9,302 bases of DNA from DASPKW01 sp038244055. GTDB taxonomy: Bacteria; Planctomycetota; Phycisphaerae; Tepidisphaerales; Tepidisphaeraceae. The stretch is from assembly GCA_038244055.1 (NCBI GenBank), contig JBBRTW010000275.1, forward strand, positions 1-9,302, in the 5' to 3' direction. Made by a program: the position numbers and the translations under genes. This document shows, piece after piece, positions 1-6,918 of the stretch. The first letter of the stretch is position 1. The number at the start of each line of letters is the position of its first letter. The notes beneath the pieces were generated by a model. That model ran no database searches and was not told the DNA's origin. It saw nothing but the letters and a program-made list of their open reading frames with translations.

Positions 1-93
1 GGCGGGTATTCGGGGACGTGACGGGGAAGGAGAAAAAAGTTGGAGGGGGTGGTGCGGGTTGGGAGGGTTATGCGGTTGAGGAAGGATTTCGAA

Positions 94-114
94 TGGCAAA
101 TGTCAAAAGGCAAA
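94..114. repeat. Short period-7 array (TGGCAAA-like)
   Basis: Three consecutive heptamers TGGCAAA, TGTCAAA and AGGCAAA differ only in their first two or three positions. The array lies in the gene-free left edge of the window, about 90 bases beyond the stop of the 273-residue gene. It is short, so chance is possible, but the period matches the other arrays in this window. I see no gene in bases 1-201. Confidence 0.5.
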
Positions 115-201
115 AGGGGATATGTGGCGCAAAGAACAGTAATCAGGGCGCCCTCCTGAATGGCATTCCCGGAAAGGCGAACCCAGTCGCGCACGGACAG
201 T

Positions 202-1023
202 TCAGTCGAGGAAGGCGACGTTCCGCATCGCCCGACTTTGAGTTTCGGTGTTCATCTGCACCAGGTGCCAGCAGGGAAGAATGATTGTTTTGTGGTCGGC
301 GTGCCGAATGGCTCCCCTGGCGAAGACGCTGGGATCGCGCACCATCCACCGCCAGCCTGAGGCTTCGCGCTGGTCGCTGGGGAGGGCGGCGTACTGCGCG
401 GGCGTGAGGCCATTGGGGTACTTTCGGTTGACCCATACGGTCTGACCGCCGGTCCGGTAAACGAACTCACATCGATGCGGCTTGCCGCGCCCGCGACTGA
501 TCGGCTCGTTTCGCAGGATGAGCCTGGAATCGACCACCATTTGCGGGAGGGGCAGGAAGAACCACTCCCCCTGCCGGATGTAGGCATCCGTGTGCCGCTT
601 GCCCAGGTCCTTTGACTTAATGTGCTTGCGGGATTGTTCGCGGCGAACGACCTCGGGCTTGAGCGCTTCCTTGGCGGTCGGCACGTTGCTGGCGGAGGAA
701 GACTCGGGAACGGCGGCGACGAACCAGGCGCGCTCATCATGCCCACACAGGAACTTCGACTTGGTTACCTGGCGCGGGCCTTTGGGCTCCCGCACCATGA
801 GCAGGAGGTGGCGGTCGGCCGGGCGAACGTCGATCACTTCGACGGTAACATCCGGACGGTAGCGGACGTCGAAGAACTCTCCCTTGCGATCGCGCTGGAT
901 GTCGATCGTAACCGGCGCGGCGGGGCGCATCCCGCGGTTGAACCAAAATGCCACCTGCCGGGCGGTTTGAGTCACTTTGACCCGCGCGCCCATCTTTTCG
1001 AAACGGGGAATGATACTGTCCAT
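202..1023 (-). CDS. Conserved protein of unknown function, 273 aa
   Basis: This is a soluble-looking protein of 273 residues with no signal peptide or membrane segment. I have a general recollection of such proteins in planctomycete genomes but know no function. The N-terminal part (about 1-110) is beta-rich in appearance and ends in CGHDE and WFVAAVP. A polar linker (about 110-140) precedes a C-terminal part with RQGEWFFLP (about 150), RGRGKPH, a Trp-rich WRWMVRDP segment (about 226) and a His/Asp-containing HADHKTI. The protein ends in FLD. The ATG start is supported by AGGAG at 1033-1037, nine bases upstream. It is transcribed in the same direction as the flagellar genes, but about 200 bases separate it from the zinc-ribbon gene, so it is probably an independent unit. 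The CGHDE and HADH groups could bind metal; that is speculation. The gene is almost certainly real; its role is unknown. Confidence 0.85.
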   Translation of the reverse strand: MDSIIPRFEKMGARVKVTQTARQVAFWFNRGMRPAAPVTIDIQRDRKGEFFDVRYRPDVTVEVIDVRPADRHLLLMVREPKGPRQVTKSKFLCGHDERAWFVAAVPESSSASNVPTAKEALKPEVVRREQSRKHIKSKDLGKRHTDAYIRQGEWFFLPLPQMVVDSRLILRNEPISRGRGKPHRCEFVYRTGGQTVWVNRKYPNGLTPAQYAALPSDQREASGWRWMVRDPSVFARGAIRHADHKTIILPCWHLVQMNTETQSRAMRNVAFLD

Positions 1024-1032
1024 GATGGGTTA

Positions 1033-1037
1033 CTCCT
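1033..1037 (-). promoter_or_regulatory. Shine-Dalgarno of the 273-aa gene
   Basis: On the minus strand AGGAG lies nine bases before the ATG at 1023. This supports that start over in-frame alternatives. Confidence 0.6.
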
Positions 1038-1185
1038 GATTCCGGCCCCCCGCATCAACGGGGAGTCGCATCGACGTTCTCTATCATCGAGAAACGTCTT
1101 CCAGGGCAACTTCTGACAGTGATATTAAGGAAATGTGGGAAGCCTTGCCGTCAAGAATCCCTGGGGCAAATGCGCCATGGGGACG

Positions 1186-1203
1186 CGCTCCGCAAGCGGA
1201 GCG
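1186..1203. terminator. Perfect 7-bp hairpin, possible terminator
   Basis: CGCTCCG and CGGAGCG form a perfect seven-pair GC-rich stem around the loop CAAG. The hairpin begins 22 bases beyond the stop codon of the zinc-ribbon gene, where a terminator would be expected. There is no T-run on either strand, so it is not a canonical intrinsic terminator. It could equally be a dispersed palindromic repeat or an mRNA-stabilising hairpin. Confidence 0.35.
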
Positions 1204-1225
1204 GCTAAAATCGGAGAAATGGCGT

Positions 1226-1876
1226 TTATCCCGGCTTCGTCCCATTCTTCGCACAGAAGGCGCGGAGATACGGGTACGAGCGGAAGCGAATGTGCGGCTT
1301 GGCGGGCGTGCCGGTGAGGCTCGCGCCGCCCTTATGCTCGGCGCAGTGGGGAACCTGGACGGTGGTGCGCGTCGAGCGGGTTGAACTGACCCCATCGACG
1401 AGGTTGGCCGTCACCGCGGAGGAGGCGTTCATCATTTCGATGCTGACGGCCTCATCGCGCGTGGCCGGCGCGCCGCAGACACAGCACCCTTCGGGGAAGG
1501 CGAATGATTCGGGCAATGGCGAGGTGAACTGCGGCGTATCGGCGATCTTCGATTCATCGGTGGCCCAAAGCTCCCCGGCCGAACCTTCGAAGTAACGGAG
1601 GCAGCCGTCGCAGAGAACGCCCTCGTTGGAACCGGTGGAGATTCCGGAGATGGCGGCCCCGCAGCCGGGGCAGGCGCAAGTCCCCGCGCCACTGAAGGCC
1701 ATGACCAGAAGAATGATCGCGACCACGCCCGGGATCAGCGCAATGCCGATGGTCACCGGCCCTTCGGCGATGGTGCGGAAGAGGAGATAGGAGAGCGCGG
1801 TGCAGGCGACAAAGCCGCCGAGGAAGGCGAAGGTGGTGGGCCAGGAGCGGAGGATTTTTGATTTGGATGGGGGCAT
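1226..1876 (-). CDS. Two-TM membrane protein with two Cys/His zinc sites
   Basis: The 216-residue protein starts with a short basic tail, followed by two hydrophobic segments (about 13-34 and 41-62) that should form a membrane hairpin with the rest facing the cytoplasm. Directly after comes a zinc ribbon: CPGC (C69, C72) paired with CDGC (C89, C92). A second putative metal site pairs CVCG (C131 or C132, and C134) with HCAEH (H157, C158, H161). No catalytic motif is visible. The ATG has no clear ribosome binding site. It lies about 300 bases beyond fliK and shows no flagellar features, so it is probably an unrelated neighbour. Small membrane proteins with zinc ribbons are common hypothetical genes in planctomycetes. 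The role is unknown; metal binding is inferred from Cys/His spacing only. Confidence 0.8.
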   Translation of the reverse strand: MPPSKSKILRSWPTTFAFLGGFVACTALSYLLFRTIAEGPVTIGIALIPGVVAIILLVMAFSGAGTCACPGCGAAISGISTGSNEGVLCDGCLRYFEGSAGELWATDESKIADTPQFTSPLPESFAFPEGCCVCGAPATRDEAVSIEMMNASSAVTANLVDGVSSTRSTRTTVQVPHCAEHKGGASLTGTPAKPHIRFRSYPYLRAFCAKNGTKPG

Positions 1877-2182
1877 GGGAGAGTCCGGTTAGAGAATCAG
1901 CGCGTCTCGCAATCGACAGCGAATACCTTTTGTGACAATGAAATTGAAGCCGCCGAGTCGGTCTTTGTCGAGTACCCGGAAGGCAAAATAGTCGAGCCCC
2001 TTCTTCAATCGGCGTGGAGCCGATTGGCCTGACTCCGCTAACGGGGTTTCATTGACGGCTCGTCAGGGCATCGCACCCACGCGGAAACCGTGGTTGAGAT
2101 AAGGAAGGCGTGTATCCCGAGAGTCATTCTTCCCCCGACGCAACCGCGGCCCCGGGACGCGTTTGATCCGACTATTTCAGAA
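1877..2182. other. 306-base gene-free stretch with coding-like traces
   Basis: No convincing intact gene lies here. On the minus strand one frame reads into a stop at 2063-2065 after a stretch ending NHGFRVGAMP, and then stays open for 57 codons to the TAA at 1889-1891. That second part includes KKGLDYFAFRV and DRLGGFNFIVTKG, which look protein-like. There is no ATG; the only plausible start is a TTG at 2006-2008 without a ribosome binding site. GFRV recalls the C-terminal end of formylglycine-generating-enzyme (SUMF1) domains, but the match is far too short to assign. This may be the remains of one or more gene tails downstream of fliK, or a dispersed repeat. Confidence 0.3.
2006..2026. terminator. 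8-bp hairpin downstream of fliK
   Basis: CAATCGGC and GCCGATTG pair perfectly around the five-base loop GTGGA. The hairpin lies about 155 bases beyond the fliK stop and has no flanking T-run. It may be a weak or Rho-assisted end of the flagellar transcript, or simply structure within the coding-like trace. Confidence 0.3.
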
Positions 2183-3811
2183 TCAAGCCATGAAATCGAT
2201 CGGGTCCGCCGCCCCGCTCACGCGCCGCCACATGCGCTTGAGCATTTCCTTGCGCTGTTGCTCCTGGCGGGCGGCGTGGTCTTCGGACCATTGGTCCTTG
2301 TGCTGGGATTGCTGGTCATCGTGGCTGGGGGCGTGTTCGTCCTTGGGGGCCTGCTGGACCTGGAGTTTGTCGATGGTCATTCCCTGGCCTTCGAGGACGT
2401 GCTTGAGCTGGTTGAGGCTGTGGCTGAGGAGCTGGGTGGCCTGGTCGTTGGAGGTCTGGAAGGTGGCGCTGATGGAGCCATCGCGGATTTCGATCCGCAC
2501 CTGGAGCGCGCCGAGTTCGGGGGGATCGAGGCGGATCTGCATCGTGCCGCCATGGGGCATCAACTGGCCGCGGATTCCGGTGACGATTTTATCGTGATTG
2601 GCTTCGGCGAACTGGGTCTCCTGCGGTGCCGGCGGAGCGGGGGGCGGATCGAGTTTGGCGGCGGCGGTATTGACCGATGAGGGTTTAGCGCCGGTGGGAT
2701 CGAGGGATGCGGCGGCGGAGGCTGGGTCGATGGCGGAGAGGGATTTATCGGCGGCGGCGCGGGCGGGATGATCGCCCGAGGCCGGGTCGATGGAGGCCAG
2801 CGCGGCGGCGGCGGTATCGAGCGCGGCCTGGGCGGCCTGCGCGACGGCGAGATCGTTGGCGCTGGGGGCGGCGGGCCTGGCGGACTTTTCGGACGCGGCG
2901 GCGGAAGGTCTGGGAGCAAGATCGGATTCAGCGCCGAGCGCGGCGACAATGGGCTTTTTCGCGGCCGAGCCGGCACCCGGTTTGGGGTCGGCGGAAGCGG
3001 GACCGGGATCGGCGGCGGAATCAGTTGCGGTGGCATTCGCATTATCGCCGGTTTTGGAAGCGCCGCCGGCAGCGCCTGCGAGCGCGGCCGAGGGATCGGA
3101 GGGGGTGTCGGCGCTGGCGGGGTTTGAGGGGTTCGAGGCGTTGGCAGAGTTTGACGGGTTCGAGGCGTTGGAAGAGTTTGAAGGGTTCGAGGCGTTGGCA
3201 GGGTTGGAGGGGTTCGAGGCGTTGGCAGGGTTGGAGGGGCTGGTGGAGTCCGTGCCGCCTCCATTGCCATCATCCGTGCCGGCCCCCTGCTTTTTCTTCC
3301 CGTTGTCGCGCGTGGGGTCTTTGGCGGGATCGACAAGACCCTGTGCGGCAGCATCGGCGGTTTCGTTGGCGGGATCTTTCGCGGGGTCCTTGGCGGGATC
3401 GGCCGCGGCGGTTTCGGCCGAGGATTGGGTTGGATCCCCCTGCTCGGCGGCCTGGGCATCGGCCGAGGGTTTTGAATTGGAGGAGGCGCTCGCAGCCGAT
3501 TTTTCATTGTCGGGGGCATCCGACTTTTCGGCGTCATCCGGCTGGTCCGAATCGCGGGCTCTATTGCGCCGGGCGGTGTTGCGGGAGGGGGAGGATTTGC
3601 CGGACTTGGAGGCGGCCCGGGCGGCAGGTTTTTTGGAATCGGGCGCGGCGGCCGGTGCCTGTCTCTTGCGGACGTCATCGAGAAACTGCTGGAAGCGCTC
3701 GGCCGGCGGCGTCTGCGCGGTTTGATCGGAGGGGATGGAGCGTGAGACAGGCTCGGAGCGCGTGGGGACGTTGGCGGGCGGATTGAAGAGAAAGCTCTGG
3801 ACGGGAGGCAT
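2183..3811 (-). CDS. fliK: Flagellar hook-length control protein FliK
   Basis: FliK is exported during hook assembly, measures hook length, and through its C-terminal domain switches FlhB of the export gate from hook to filament substrates. The 542-residue protein shows the family layout. A very long low-complexity region (about 30-390), rich in Ala, Pro, Ser, Asp and Asn, acts as the ruler. The compact conserved C-terminal domain (about 412-487) carries the signature LDPPELGALQVRIEI, followed by amphipathic helices and LQVQQ. A charged Gln/His-rich tail follows. The ruler contains a nine-residue tandem repeat (NASNPSNPA-like) and DPAKDP repeats. The ATG is preceded by GAGGAA at 3817-3822. 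The gene follows the shortened MPIHDWTR gene by 60 bases and is the last flagellar gene here. The C-terminal domain makes the assignment firm; the rest of the protein is too low-complexity to compare. Confidence 0.93.
   Translation of the reverse strand: MPPVQSFLFNPPANVPTRSEPVSRSIPSDQTAQTPPAERFQQFLDDVRKRQAPAAAPDSKKPAARAASKSGKSSPSRNTARRNRARDSDQPDDAEKSDAPDNEKSAASASSNSKPSADAQAAEQGDPTQSSAETAAADPAKDPAKDPANETADAAAQGLVDPAKDPTRDNGKKKQGAGTDDGNGGGTDSTSPSNPANASNPSNPANASNPSNSSNASNPSNSANASNPSNPASADTPSDPSAALAGAAGGASKTGDNANATATDSAADPGPASADPKPGAGSAAKKPIVAALGAESDLAPRPSAAASEKSARPAAPSANDLAVAQAAQAALDTAAAALASIDPASGDHPARAAADKSLSAIDPASAAASLDPTGAKPSSVNTAAAKLDPPPAPPAPQETQFAEANHDKIVTGIRGQLMPHGGTMQIRLDPPELGALQVRIEIRDGSISATFQTSNDQATQLLSHSLNQLKHVLEGQGMTIDKLQVQQAPKDEHAPSHDDQQSQHKDQWSEDHAARQEQQRKEMLKRMWRRVSGAADPIDFMA
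3117..3240. repeat. 27-bp minisatellite inside fliK
   Basis: The core GTTCGAGGCGTTGG recurs at 3131, 3158, 3185 and 3212, exactly 27 bases apart. On the coding strand each unit gives nine residues of the type NASNPSNPA, with Pro/Ser and Ala/Ser changes between copies. The repeat preserves the frame, so a copy-number change would lengthen or shorten the FliK ruler by nine residues per unit. Confidence 0.9.
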
Positions 3812-3816
3812 GGGGG

Positions 3817-3822
3817 TTCCTC
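3817..3822 (-). promoter_or_regulatory. Shine-Dalgarno of fliK
   Basis: GAGGAA on the minus strand lies five bases before the ATG at 3811. It supports this start for fliK. Confidence 0.55.
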
Positions 3823-3871
3823 GATAATGGCCGGGCGTATGGATTACTTCGGCGATTATCGGGCTTGGACA

Positions 3872-4177
3872 TTAGACCACTCGCTGTTTGAACTCCTCCG
3901 GGCAGGCCTTCCAAGTTGACTCGTAGGTTTCCCCCAACGGCACGCGGATGTACTTTTTTGCATCCAGAAACAGCGGCATGGCGGGCAAAGTGTCGCCGGC
4001 GGCGACAGGTTCCACATAGGCGGTTTTGAAGGTGCCGGCCGCGTAGGAGGCGAGCGTGAGTCGTTTGTCGGCAGGGAGCACGCCTGCGTTGAGCGCAGTG
4101 CAGATTCCGACGGTCCAGTTCTGGTGGAAGTGATGAAAGTAACCGGACGGCGCTCGAGTCCAATCATGGATGGGCAT
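3872..4177 (-). pseudogene. Shortened MPIHDWTR-family protein, probable internal deletion
   Basis: The 101-residue product begins MPIHDWTR and FHHFHQNW and then has ALNAGVLP. From my recollection this is the N-terminus of a planctomycete-rich family of unknown function, sometimes labelled DUF4058-like, usually about 240-260 residues. After ALNAGVLP it jumps to LTLASYAAG, YVEPVAAGD, LPAMPLFLD and YIRVPLGETYESTWKACP, which resembles the family's C-terminal end. The central half appears to be missing, without a frameshift. The start at 4177 has GAGGTGA five bases upstream and gives the usual family N-terminus; an ATG three codons earlier is possible. A TATAAT box lies upstream. It sits between the motE-like gene and fliK and has no known flagellar role. 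It could be a deletion derivative or a genuine short variant. Family identity is from memory and should be treated as moderate. Confidence 0.6.
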
Positions 4178-4182
4178 GGCGA

Positions 4183-4189
4183 TCACCTC
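4183..4189 (-). promoter_or_regulatory. Shine-Dalgarno deciding the start of the shortened gene
   Basis: GAGGTGA on the minus strand lies five bases before the ATG at 4177. It overlaps the in-frame ATG at 4186, so it favours the downstream start that begins MPIHDWTR. Confidence 0.65.
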
Positions 4190-4202
4190 ATGGTAAGAGC
4201 TT

Positions 4203-4208
4203 ATTATA
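4203..4208 (-). promoter_or_regulatory. Candidate sigma-70 -10 box (TATAAT)
   Basis: A perfect TATAAT on the minus strand ends about 25 bases before the ATG at 4177, the right distance for a short leader with the GAGGTGA site. The -35 is poor: TAACCA at an 18-base spacing matches three of six consensus positions. If active, it would drive the shortened gene and probably fliK independently of the fliG-motE block. An AT-rich hexamer in such GC-rich DNA is unlikely but not excluded by chance. Confidence 0.45.
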
Positions 4209-4280
4209 CCCCATCCGCGTGGTACGTGGTTATAACCCTTCCCGGCGGCAAGCAGCCTGTCCCCCTTCCCTGCCCCGCCT

Positions 4281-4343
4281 ATTGCCTGCTTCCGCCAGCC
4301 GACTGCCTACTGCCCACTTCCGACTGCCGACTGCCCACTACTT
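4281..4343. repeat. Degenerate period-7 array (ACTGCCN) at the motE-like stop
   Basis: Nine consecutive heptamers can be laid out from ATTGCCT to ACTACTT. The best are ACTGCCT, ACTGCCC, ACTTCCG, ACTGCCG and ACTGCCC at 4302-4336. The TAG of the motE-like gene (4338-4340) lies inside the last degenerate unit, so the array begins exactly at the end of the coding region. The heptamer differs in sequence from those around fliG and the four-helix-bundle gene but shares the period. Confidence 0.75.
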
Positions 4344-5030
4344 GATCGATGCCTGCGCCGGAGCGGGCGCGGTGGTGGGCGCGGGTTGGCGCATCTTGTC
4401 CATGACTCGGGTGATCTTGCCGACTTCCTCGCCGGCTTTGAATTCCTTCACGATCTTGGCGGCCGTGCGCGGTTCCATGGCGCGGAGGTACTGGGTCATC
4501 AGATCATCATCCATGGTCATGAAAATCGTCTTGACCTGCTTGGAGGGCATGGTGATGTAGAGGTTGAGCGTGTCCTGGAAGCCCTGCTCGGTGAGGGCCT
4601 TGTTCTGCTGGGCCTGGGCGGCGGTAAACTTGGTGCGGTCGGCTTCGAGCAGATCGCGGGCTTCCTTGAGCTTTTTCAGGTCGGTGTCAATTCCGTTCTG
4701 AATCGATTTCAGATTCTGCTCGCGCCGATCGAGGATGGCCATCTGCGAATCGAAGGTACGCTGCATGAACTCGACCTGTTCGCCGGCCGGCCGGCCGACG
4801 ACCTTGGAGAGCATATTTTCCAAAGCGAGCGTGGGCTGGGTGGTTGGATCGCGCTCGATGGGCTGGGTGGTGGCAACGGGCTGGGTGGCGGGGTGCATCA
4901 CCAGTTCGCGGATGGTCTTGATCTTCGCATCATCGAGCTTGCCGGTTTTGTAGAGGTACGCGATGCCGCCGACGGCCAACAGGAAGTTGAGCGCGAGCGT
5001 GGCGGAGAGAACGGTGAGGAGGCGTTTCAC
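4338..5030 (-). CDS. MotE-like flagellar membrane coiled-coil protein
   Basis: MotE-type proteins (also annotated as MgtE-N-like flagellar proteins) commonly lie beside fliJ and act in flagellar motor or export assembly at the inner membrane. The 230-residue product has one N-terminal membrane helix (about 4-26) followed by a Thr/Gln/Pro linker (PVATTQP, DPTTQPT). A long predicted coiled coil follows (about 75-145). The C-terminal MgtE-N-like helical domain (about 145-212) contains ITMPSKQVKTIFMTMDD and YLRAMEPRTAAKIVKEF, typical of this fold. The tail is Ala/Pro-rich. The GTG at 5030 has GGAA six bases upstream and lies 15 bases beyond the fliJ stop; a TTG at 5042 is possible but has no ribosome binding site. 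Position after fliJ in the same operon supports the call. Direct homology to the characterised MotE is inferred from layout. Confidence 0.8.
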   Translation of the reverse strand: MKRLLTVLSATLALNFLLAVGGIAYLYKTGKLDDAKIKTIRELVMHPATQPVATTQPIERDPTTQPTLALENMLSKVVGRPAGEQVEFMQRTFDSQMAILDRREQNLKSIQNGIDTDLKKLKEARDLLEADRTKFTAAQAQQNKALTEQGFQDTLNLYITMPSKQVKTIFMTMDDDLMTQYLRAMEPRTAAKIVKEFKAGEEVGKITRVMDKMRQPAPTTAPAPAQASIK

Positions 5031-5045
5031 GGGGAATTCCAATCA

Positions 5046-5519
5046 TTATTCATCGAGGCGCGCGAGTTCGGCTTTGACCTGTTCGTAACCGAGCTGCATG
5101 CCGACTTCATCGAGCTGGGCGAGTTCTTTGCGGCTCAAATCTTCCTTCCAGCGCTGCTCCTGCTTTTCTCGCAGTTTTTCCAGAACTTTGAATTGGCGGG
5201 CGGCCTCGGCCAATGCCAGGCGCGCGACATCGGCCTCTTTTTTCCGCTCGGTTAGCACCTGCACCAATTCGGTGCCCTTGCGCTGCATGCCCATCAAGAA
5301 TCGGCGATGGGCGGAGATGAAGGTAACATCCAGCCGGCCGACCAGCCGATTGCGGCGCACATCATCGTTGGTCTCCAGCAGCATGCGGTTGAGTTCCTGG
5401 ATCTGATCCTGCACCGCCTGGCAGCGGGCCTGGGCAGCCGAGAAATCGCGCAGACGCTGGTTCTCCACCGACTTGCGGTGCTTGAGAACGGCCTGGAGCT
5501 TGAAGCGAAACTGCGCCAT
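5046..5519 (-). CDS. fliJ: Flagellar export chaperone/stalk protein FliJ
   Basis: FliJ is the central stalk of the FliH-FliI ATPase complex and couples it to the export gate protein FlhA. The 157-residue protein is almost entirely charged alpha-helix, the antiparallel coiled-coil hairpin expected of the family, and is close to the usual 140-150 residues. It begins MAQFRFKLQAVLKHRK, the family's typical opening (F-x-L-x-x-V-L-x-x-R). The C-terminal half is Lys/Glu-rich (KLREKQEQRWKEDL). The ATG follows the fliI stop by 22 bases and has no obvious Shine-Dalgarno sequence, suggesting translational coupling. Sequence is poorly conserved in this family, so the order fliH-fliI-fliJ carries much of the assignment. 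Confidence 0.9.
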   Translation of the reverse strand: MAQFRFKLQAVLKHRKSVENQRLRDFSAAQARCQAVQDQIQELNRMLLETNDDVRRNRLVGRLDVTFISAHRRFLMGMQRKGTELVQVLTERKKEADVARLALAEAARQFKVLEKLREKQEQRWKEDLSRKELAQLDEVGMQLGYEQVKAELARLDE

Positions 5520-5541
5520 GGGTCATTTATCTATCGGAGAA

Positions 5542-6918
5542 TTATCGCGCGGGACTCTTGCCGCGCGGCTGGGCCTGGGCAGTGCGAAGGGCTTTTTCCG
5601 TCTGGTCGATCCAGGCAACCAGATCGGCAAGCTGCTTGCGGGTCTGGTCGTAATCGGAAGGCGAGCGCGAATCCTGCTGGAGGAACTGGAGAATTCTGTC
5701 GCGGGATTTGATGGCGGTATCGAACTCGATATTGCCTTCGACATAGGCGCGGATGTTCACCAGATCTTCGATCTCGGCGTAGAGGGCGAGGTTGCGGAGG
5801 ACTTTGCGGGTCTGGGCGGATTGATCGGCATCGGTAACGTCGCCGCGCACGCGGCTGATGCTCTGGAGCATGTCGATGGCGGGGAAATGGCCTTTGTTGG
5901 CCAGGGCGCGATTGAGCCAGAGGTGGCCATCGGTGATGCCTTTGACGGCATCAGGAATCGGCTCGTTGAAGTCATCGCCTTCGACCAGCACGGTGTAGAA
6001 GCCGGTGATGGAGCCTTTTTCGTTCTTGCCGGCGCGCTCGAGAATTTCGGGAAGCAGCGCGAAGACGCTGGGGGGGAAGCCCTTGGTGGCCGGGGGCTCG
6101 CGGGCGGCCAGGCCGATCTGGCGCTGGGCCTGGCACATGCGGGTGATGGAATCGACCATGAGCATGACATCGCGCCCCTGGTCCCGGAAATATTCGGAAA
6201 CGGCGCAGGCGACCTTGGCGGCGCGAACGCGCAGCAGCGGCGGCTCATCACCGGTGGATACGATGACGATCGAGCGCTTGCGGCCTTCTTCGCCGAGGCT
6301 GTTCTCGAGGAATTCCTGCACTTCCCGGCCGCGCTCGCCGATCAGGGCCACGACCGAGACATCGGCGCTGGTGTACTTGGAGATGCAGGACATCAGGGTC
6401 GATTTGCCGACGCCCGGGCCGGAGAAAATGCCCATGCGCTGGCCGAGGCCGCAGGTATGGAGGCCGTCGATGGCGCGAATGCCGGTGGAGATGGGCTCGC
6501 GGATGTTGGTGCGGGTCATCGCGGCGATGGCCTTCTGATCGATGCGGCGCGATTCGGAACGAATGAGCGGCGGGCCGCCATCGATGGGGTTGCCGAAACC
6601 GTTGATCACTCTTCCCAGCATTTGCTCCGAACACCATACACGCGGGGCGGTGGAGACATTCTCGATGCGATCGCCCCGAGCCACGCCCGAGACGGGGGAA
6701 AGGGGCATGAGGAGGGTTTTATCGCTGGCGAAGCCGATGACCTCGGACATCGAAGAGCGGCCGCCGAAACTGTGGATGCGGCAGAGCGAGCCGATGGGCA
6801 GCGCGAGCTCGCCGGCCTCGATGGTCAATCCGCTAATGCCGAGAACCTGGCCGACGATGCGGAAGGGCATCGCCCCGCCGACGGCGTCGATCTGGGCATC
6901 GAGCATTCCGGCCGGCAT
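5542..6918 (-). CDS. fliI: Flagellar type III export ATPase FliI
   Basis: FliI is the hexameric ATPase at the cytoplasmic base of the flagellar export apparatus. It hydrolyses ATP to help unfold and deliver rod, hook and filament subunits. At 458 residues it has normal length. The F1-like beta-barrel lies at about 20-95. Walker A is GPGVGKST at 167-174, the GERGREV segment carrying the catalytic glutamate is at 194-200, and Walker B is VMLMVD at 251-256, followed by SITR. EPPATKGFPPSVFALLPEILERAG and KGSITGFYTVLVEGDD are family hallmarks that separate it from F1 beta. All catalytic elements are present, so it should be active. The ATG immediately follows the fliH TAA with no spacer and has GAGGAGGG upstream, indicating tight coupling. 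The C-terminal tail is basic. Confidence 0.97.
   Translation of the reverse strand: MPAGMLDAQIDAVGGAMPFRIVGQVLGISGLTIEAGELALPIGSLCRIHSFGGRSSMSEVIGFASDKTLLMPLSPVSGVARGDRIENVSTAPRVWCSEQMLGRVINGFGNPIDGGPPLIRSESRRIDQKAIAAMTRTNIREPISTGIRAIDGLHTCGLGQRMGIFSGPGVGKSTLMSCISKYTSADVSVVALIGERGREVQEFLENSLGEEGRKRSIVIVSTGDEPPLLRVRAAKVACAVSEYFRDQGRDVMLMVDSITRMCQAQRQIGLAAREPPATKGFPPSVFALLPEILERAGKNEKGSITGFYTVLVEGDDFNEPIPDAVKGITDGHLWLNRALANKGHFPAIDMLQSISRVRGDVTDADQSAQTRKVLRNLALYAEIEDLVNIRAYVEGNIEFDTAIKSRDRILQFLQQDSRSPSDYDQTRKQLADLVAWIDQTEKALRTAQAQPRGKSPAR

Noticed and set aside
145..154. Ten-base palindrome AGGGCGCCCT
   Set aside because: It has no loop and no gene-related context, and short GC palindromes are expected by chance in such DNA.
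2063..2160. C-terminal end of a formylglycine-generating-enzyme (SUMF1) gene
   Set aside because: Only about ten residues around GFRV fit, and the conserved Cys/Arg/Trp pattern before them is missing. It is kept only as an unassigned coding-like trace.
2707..3786. Long plus-strand and alternative minus-strand open frames over fliK
   Set aside because: They are Arg/Gly- or Pro-rich translations of the low-complexity fliK ruler. The FliK frame alone contains a recognisable domain.
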